The notes below the pieces were generated by a model. It did not search any database. It saw only the letters and a program-made list of their open reading frames with translations, and had not been told where the DNA came from. 64,000 nt of DNA, taken from Sipunculus nudus. Taxonomy: Eukaryota; Annelida; Sipuncula; Golfingiida; Sipunculidae. The stretch spans positions 51,620,079 through 51,684,078 of the forward strand of contig CM049309.1 in assembly GCA_026874595.1 (NCBI GenBank), written 5' to 3'. Shown one piece after another: positions 61,143-64,000 of the stretch; the first letter of the stretch is position 1; each line of letters begins with the position of its first letter. The translations under genes and the position numbers were made by a program.

Positions 61143-64000
61143 TTTTTAGCTCAGCTGACTGTAAATCATCTGAGCTATAGCGATCACTCTTTGTCCGTAG
61201 TCCGTCCAGCCATCTGGCTGTCTGGCCATCCAGCAGTCTGGCCGTCTGTCTGTTAACAGGGCACAAATCGTAACCACTGGATCTGGAATCTTCTGAATTT
61301 ACATCCAGAGAGGTTCATGAAAAATCTCTTTGGAAATCTGGAATTAGGTCTCTGCTGTGTTTCCGCTAGCCATTCGCCACATCGCCAATGGCTAATAAAA
61401 ATTGTGTGTGGTGAAAATTTGCTCACCAGCATCAGCCACGATGGCGAAAGTGAATTTTCCTGCTACCATCGTATCTGATATCATGACTGCTCAATGAAAG
61501 GCTGAATGTAAAATAATGTCACACTTGTAAATGTTTTATTTCATGGTTGATTCTGCTATATATTTAGTCACTTTAAATAAAGTGTTTGAAAATAACTAAG
61601 CGTGCGCGTGTTGTTGTCTTGGTTAACTCGTCAATGTCGGTGTCGAATCAAAGGGAATATCGCGTTTTTTTGGACTGCGATCATGTGCGGTACACAAGCT
61701 AGAACCAATTTTGTTGTGAGAACATAAAGATTTTAACAGGCAAAACAATAACGATGTATTTCTATGCAGCCAATTTAATTTAAAGAATTTTCTCTACAAG
61801 TGAAGATGGAATATGGCTTCTCAGTTCCTGTCTTTTGCGAGCCATGAAACAGATACACGGAGGCGATGTTTCTGACAAAACCAGGCCAGCTTTCTAGGGG
61901 TCTGAGGTCATCCTGACTTTTTAACTCAGAACACAGAACTTTATTACACTCAAGACTCATGAAAGACATATAGTTTTTCATACACAGTAACTAAGGAAAC
62001 GTTAATTCATGATTATAACTGCCCTCTGTTGTCTTTAACAAACAGTAAAATAACCATACATAACGATGTCTGGACATGAAAATCCAATGGCCAGGCGGTC
62101 TATAATTATTTGCAACTAGGTCACCAGCTGTGGCCATGTGGTACGCGGGGAAAGTTCGGACATGCCCTAAAGTTTCTTCGCTGCCGGAATCACTTCCTGT
62201 GGGTGACCATCTATGCAGCAAAACAGGGCTTAAACATTGTTGGAAAAGTATAATAATTCATACATCGTTTTTTTTTTTACATGAGAAGTACATCGGCGCG
62301 CCGCCCTCATAGAATTTGACATCGTCGTTGTAGCCTATGCTCTCATTTTTTACCGCCATTATAAATAAGTACCATCCCCCCATAAAAACTATGATTACCA
62401 TATGTTACCGCTAAATTTGCGTTAAACTTTTTGTTAAATGACAGTCAAACTTTCATTTAATTGTTCGTTTTTACTCCTGCAAACACCCGAGCGTCAGTTC
62501 AAGTGTCAGAACGAATACGGGTACACATGTACCCGAATTGATAACACGTCCTGTCATTGGTTCATTTAAACTCATTTGCATAGGCCGAGACGGCACTCTT
62601 TCCGAATATTGCCGACGAGCTACCGTGCATACAAGCGGGCCATTAATGTTGCCAAACGGGAAACACAAATTTTCGGGCGACGTACATGTCGAACTATAGA
62701 TCTCATTTCAGTTCATAGAAGCGTTACGGCTGTCAGACATTCGCGGCAGAGGCCATGTTCTTAGCCTGGGAGCTGCTTATTTCTCCACTGAAACATTTTA
62801 AATATTTATGCGCTTTCTATGGAGTATAAACCCCGCGTAATAAAAGCTGTTGCACAAAACTGCTTTCTCAGCTGACGAATCCACTCATGCATAAATGACC
62901 GTCCACCAATGCACGTGATTTTCGCGGGCATACTGGATTATGGTTCTTGATACAAGTGTACCGGGATGGATGTTACTTCGCACATTTCTCCAAGCATGCC
63001 GTGAATTTTACATGAATGAAATATTTATTAAGAAATATAAGGCCTCAGTCACCCAGTTCCATAAATACATATATCATACAATAAAAATAAAAATAAAAAT
63101 AAGATAAAAATAAGAACATCATTTACATCTACTCGTGTGCAACCAAGGAATTTTCAACAGGAGGTCATATGTTGGTATAAAGTTTTTTTCAACAAAGTAA
63201 TTTTTTTATGACAAATGAAAAGGGAACAGAGAAAGGTTTACAGTTAATTTATACAGTGTTTACAATGCCTAAAATATAATATGTTTAAGAGAAAGTAATT
63301 TTCATTTTTAATTCTTATTTCTTTAAACCATTTTCACCAGGTGTTTGTGCTTTTATTTTTCATCTGCATTTTGCTAAAACAGTAATACAATCTATTCATT
63401 GTTTTATTTTCATTGAACATTTACTTTGCTAAAATGCAGAAACAAATTTCTTTATCTTGTGCAGAATGCTGAACATTGTATGATAGATGGTTTAATTCAA
63501 TGGCATTTGTTGAAAACCAAGCATGTTTACCACACGAGTGTCATTCAGTCAGACAAAATTGTCGCCAAATGTGTGGCTAAAGTTAATTTGGTGTGGCTAA
63601 AAAAATCAGACACCCTTTAGCCACAGTGGCTAAAAAACAAAAACCCCAAGTGGAAACACAGCTCTGTTACCCATATTCTTCCAGCTATGGGGCTCCGAAG
63701 TACCCCCCAGAATAATGAAAAATTTGATACAAAAGCTCAAGTATCTGAACAACTAATGCATTGATCACCATGATTTTGTGCATGGATATTGATTATGGAG
63801 TGTTTCATCAGTTTCTGCAGACTGGTGGGGCCATCTGTATTCTTTCGATTTTTTTACGATTTTTTCTCTATTTTTGAGACTTTCAAACATGTTGTCGTCT
63901 GTTAACAGGGCACAAGTCATAACCATTTGACCTTGGATCTTCTTTCTTGACATCCCAGGAGGTCCATAAAAAATCTCCATGGAAACCTGAAATTAGGTCT
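61143..64000 (+). mobile_element. Repeat family B element, interrupted, running off the window
   Basis: It begins TTTTTAGCTCAGCTGACTGT with the same hairpin end as 45701 and 55543, then GTCCGT- and CTGGCTGTCTGGCC-type runs. At 61354 the unit breaks off inside ATTAGGTCTCTG and resumes at 63662 with CTCTGTTACCCATATTCTTC, continuing to 64000 with a GGTGGGGCCATC core near 63826. Removing 61355-63661 and one 5-bp repeat gives continuity with units of the 55.5-57.4 kb copy. Confidence 0.88.
61355..63661. mobile_element. 2.3-kb element nested in repeat family B
   Basis: The ends are CTGTGTTTCCGCT and its near complement AAGTGGAAACACAG. The flanking direct repeat is CTCTG (61350-61354 and 63662-63666). 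Undisturbed sister units such as 56401-56420 (ATTAGGTCTCTGTTACCCAT) serve as empty sites. TGGCTAA or TTAGCCA phrases cluster near both termini (61398, 63571, 63594, 63617, 63627). The interior is richer in CpG than the surrounding intron, especially 62280-62330 and 62580-62700. I see no transposase; the longest frames are 60-76 codons. The superfamily is uncertain, with a 5-bp duplication and hAT-like termini. Confidence 0.87.

Larger units (their letters stand above)
59925..64000 (+). other. PKA intron 3, partial
   Basis: It begins GTAAGA directly followed by a short TA run (59930-59945). It holds a MITE (60263-60558) and a family B repeat (61143 to beyond 64000) that is split by a 2.3-kb insertion. 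No fourth exon was found before the window ends. Confidence 0.85.

Overview
This is an animal nuclear genome window with AT-rich DNA, large introns, many microsatellites and small non-autonomous transposons. The one gene that can be assigned with confidence is the 5' part of a cAMP-dependent protein kinase (PKA) catalytic subunit gene on the + strand. Its first three coding exons lie at 39444-39486, 50560-50621 and 59796-59924, and the rest lies beyond base 64000. The N-terminus (MGNAATAKKGDPEN...) and the repeat types, such as elements with TCCGTCCGT runs and CAGGGCTCGACATTAAC ends, fit a mollusc, probably a bivalve. That taxonomic call is inference from memory, not a search.

Layout: 1-39 kb looks intergenic. 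It holds about fifteen (TA)n arrays between 5.4 and 37.6 kb, CT and CA microsatellites, two minisatellites (62-bp unit near 24.5-25.2 kb, 39-bp unit near 28.2-28.9 kb) and several short inverted-repeat elements (2.5, 7.1, 9.5, 21.9, 33.5 and 38.1 kb). A promoter-like cluster (E-box, full CRE, inverted CCAAT, TATA) lies at 9025-9077 with no identifiable gene. Three short ATG-to-splice-donor segments (20973, 35723, 39068) have the right phase to join PKA exon 2 and are tentative alternative first exons.

From 39.4 kb to the end the window is inside the PKA gene. Intron 1 is 11.1 kb, intron 2 is 9.2 kb and intron 3 exceeds 4 kb. The introns carry families of internally tandem, inverted-ended repeats, hAT-like MITEs, and a 2.3-kb element inserted inside another repeat with a 5-bp target duplication. 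CpG is visibly sparser here, and the long (TA)n arrays stop. This matches the gene-body methylation known in molluscs.

The most unusual signal is a 12-bp palindrome, GGTGGCGCCACC. It recurs about 26 times (about 11 perfect) as the fixed core of otherwise different tandem units in three repeat families at 7, 22-23, 45-50, 55-57 and 64 kb. Its half resembles the core of CTCF binding sites. No intact transposase, reverse transcriptase, tRNA, rRNA or CRISPR array was seen. Most open frames are random or lie in repeats.
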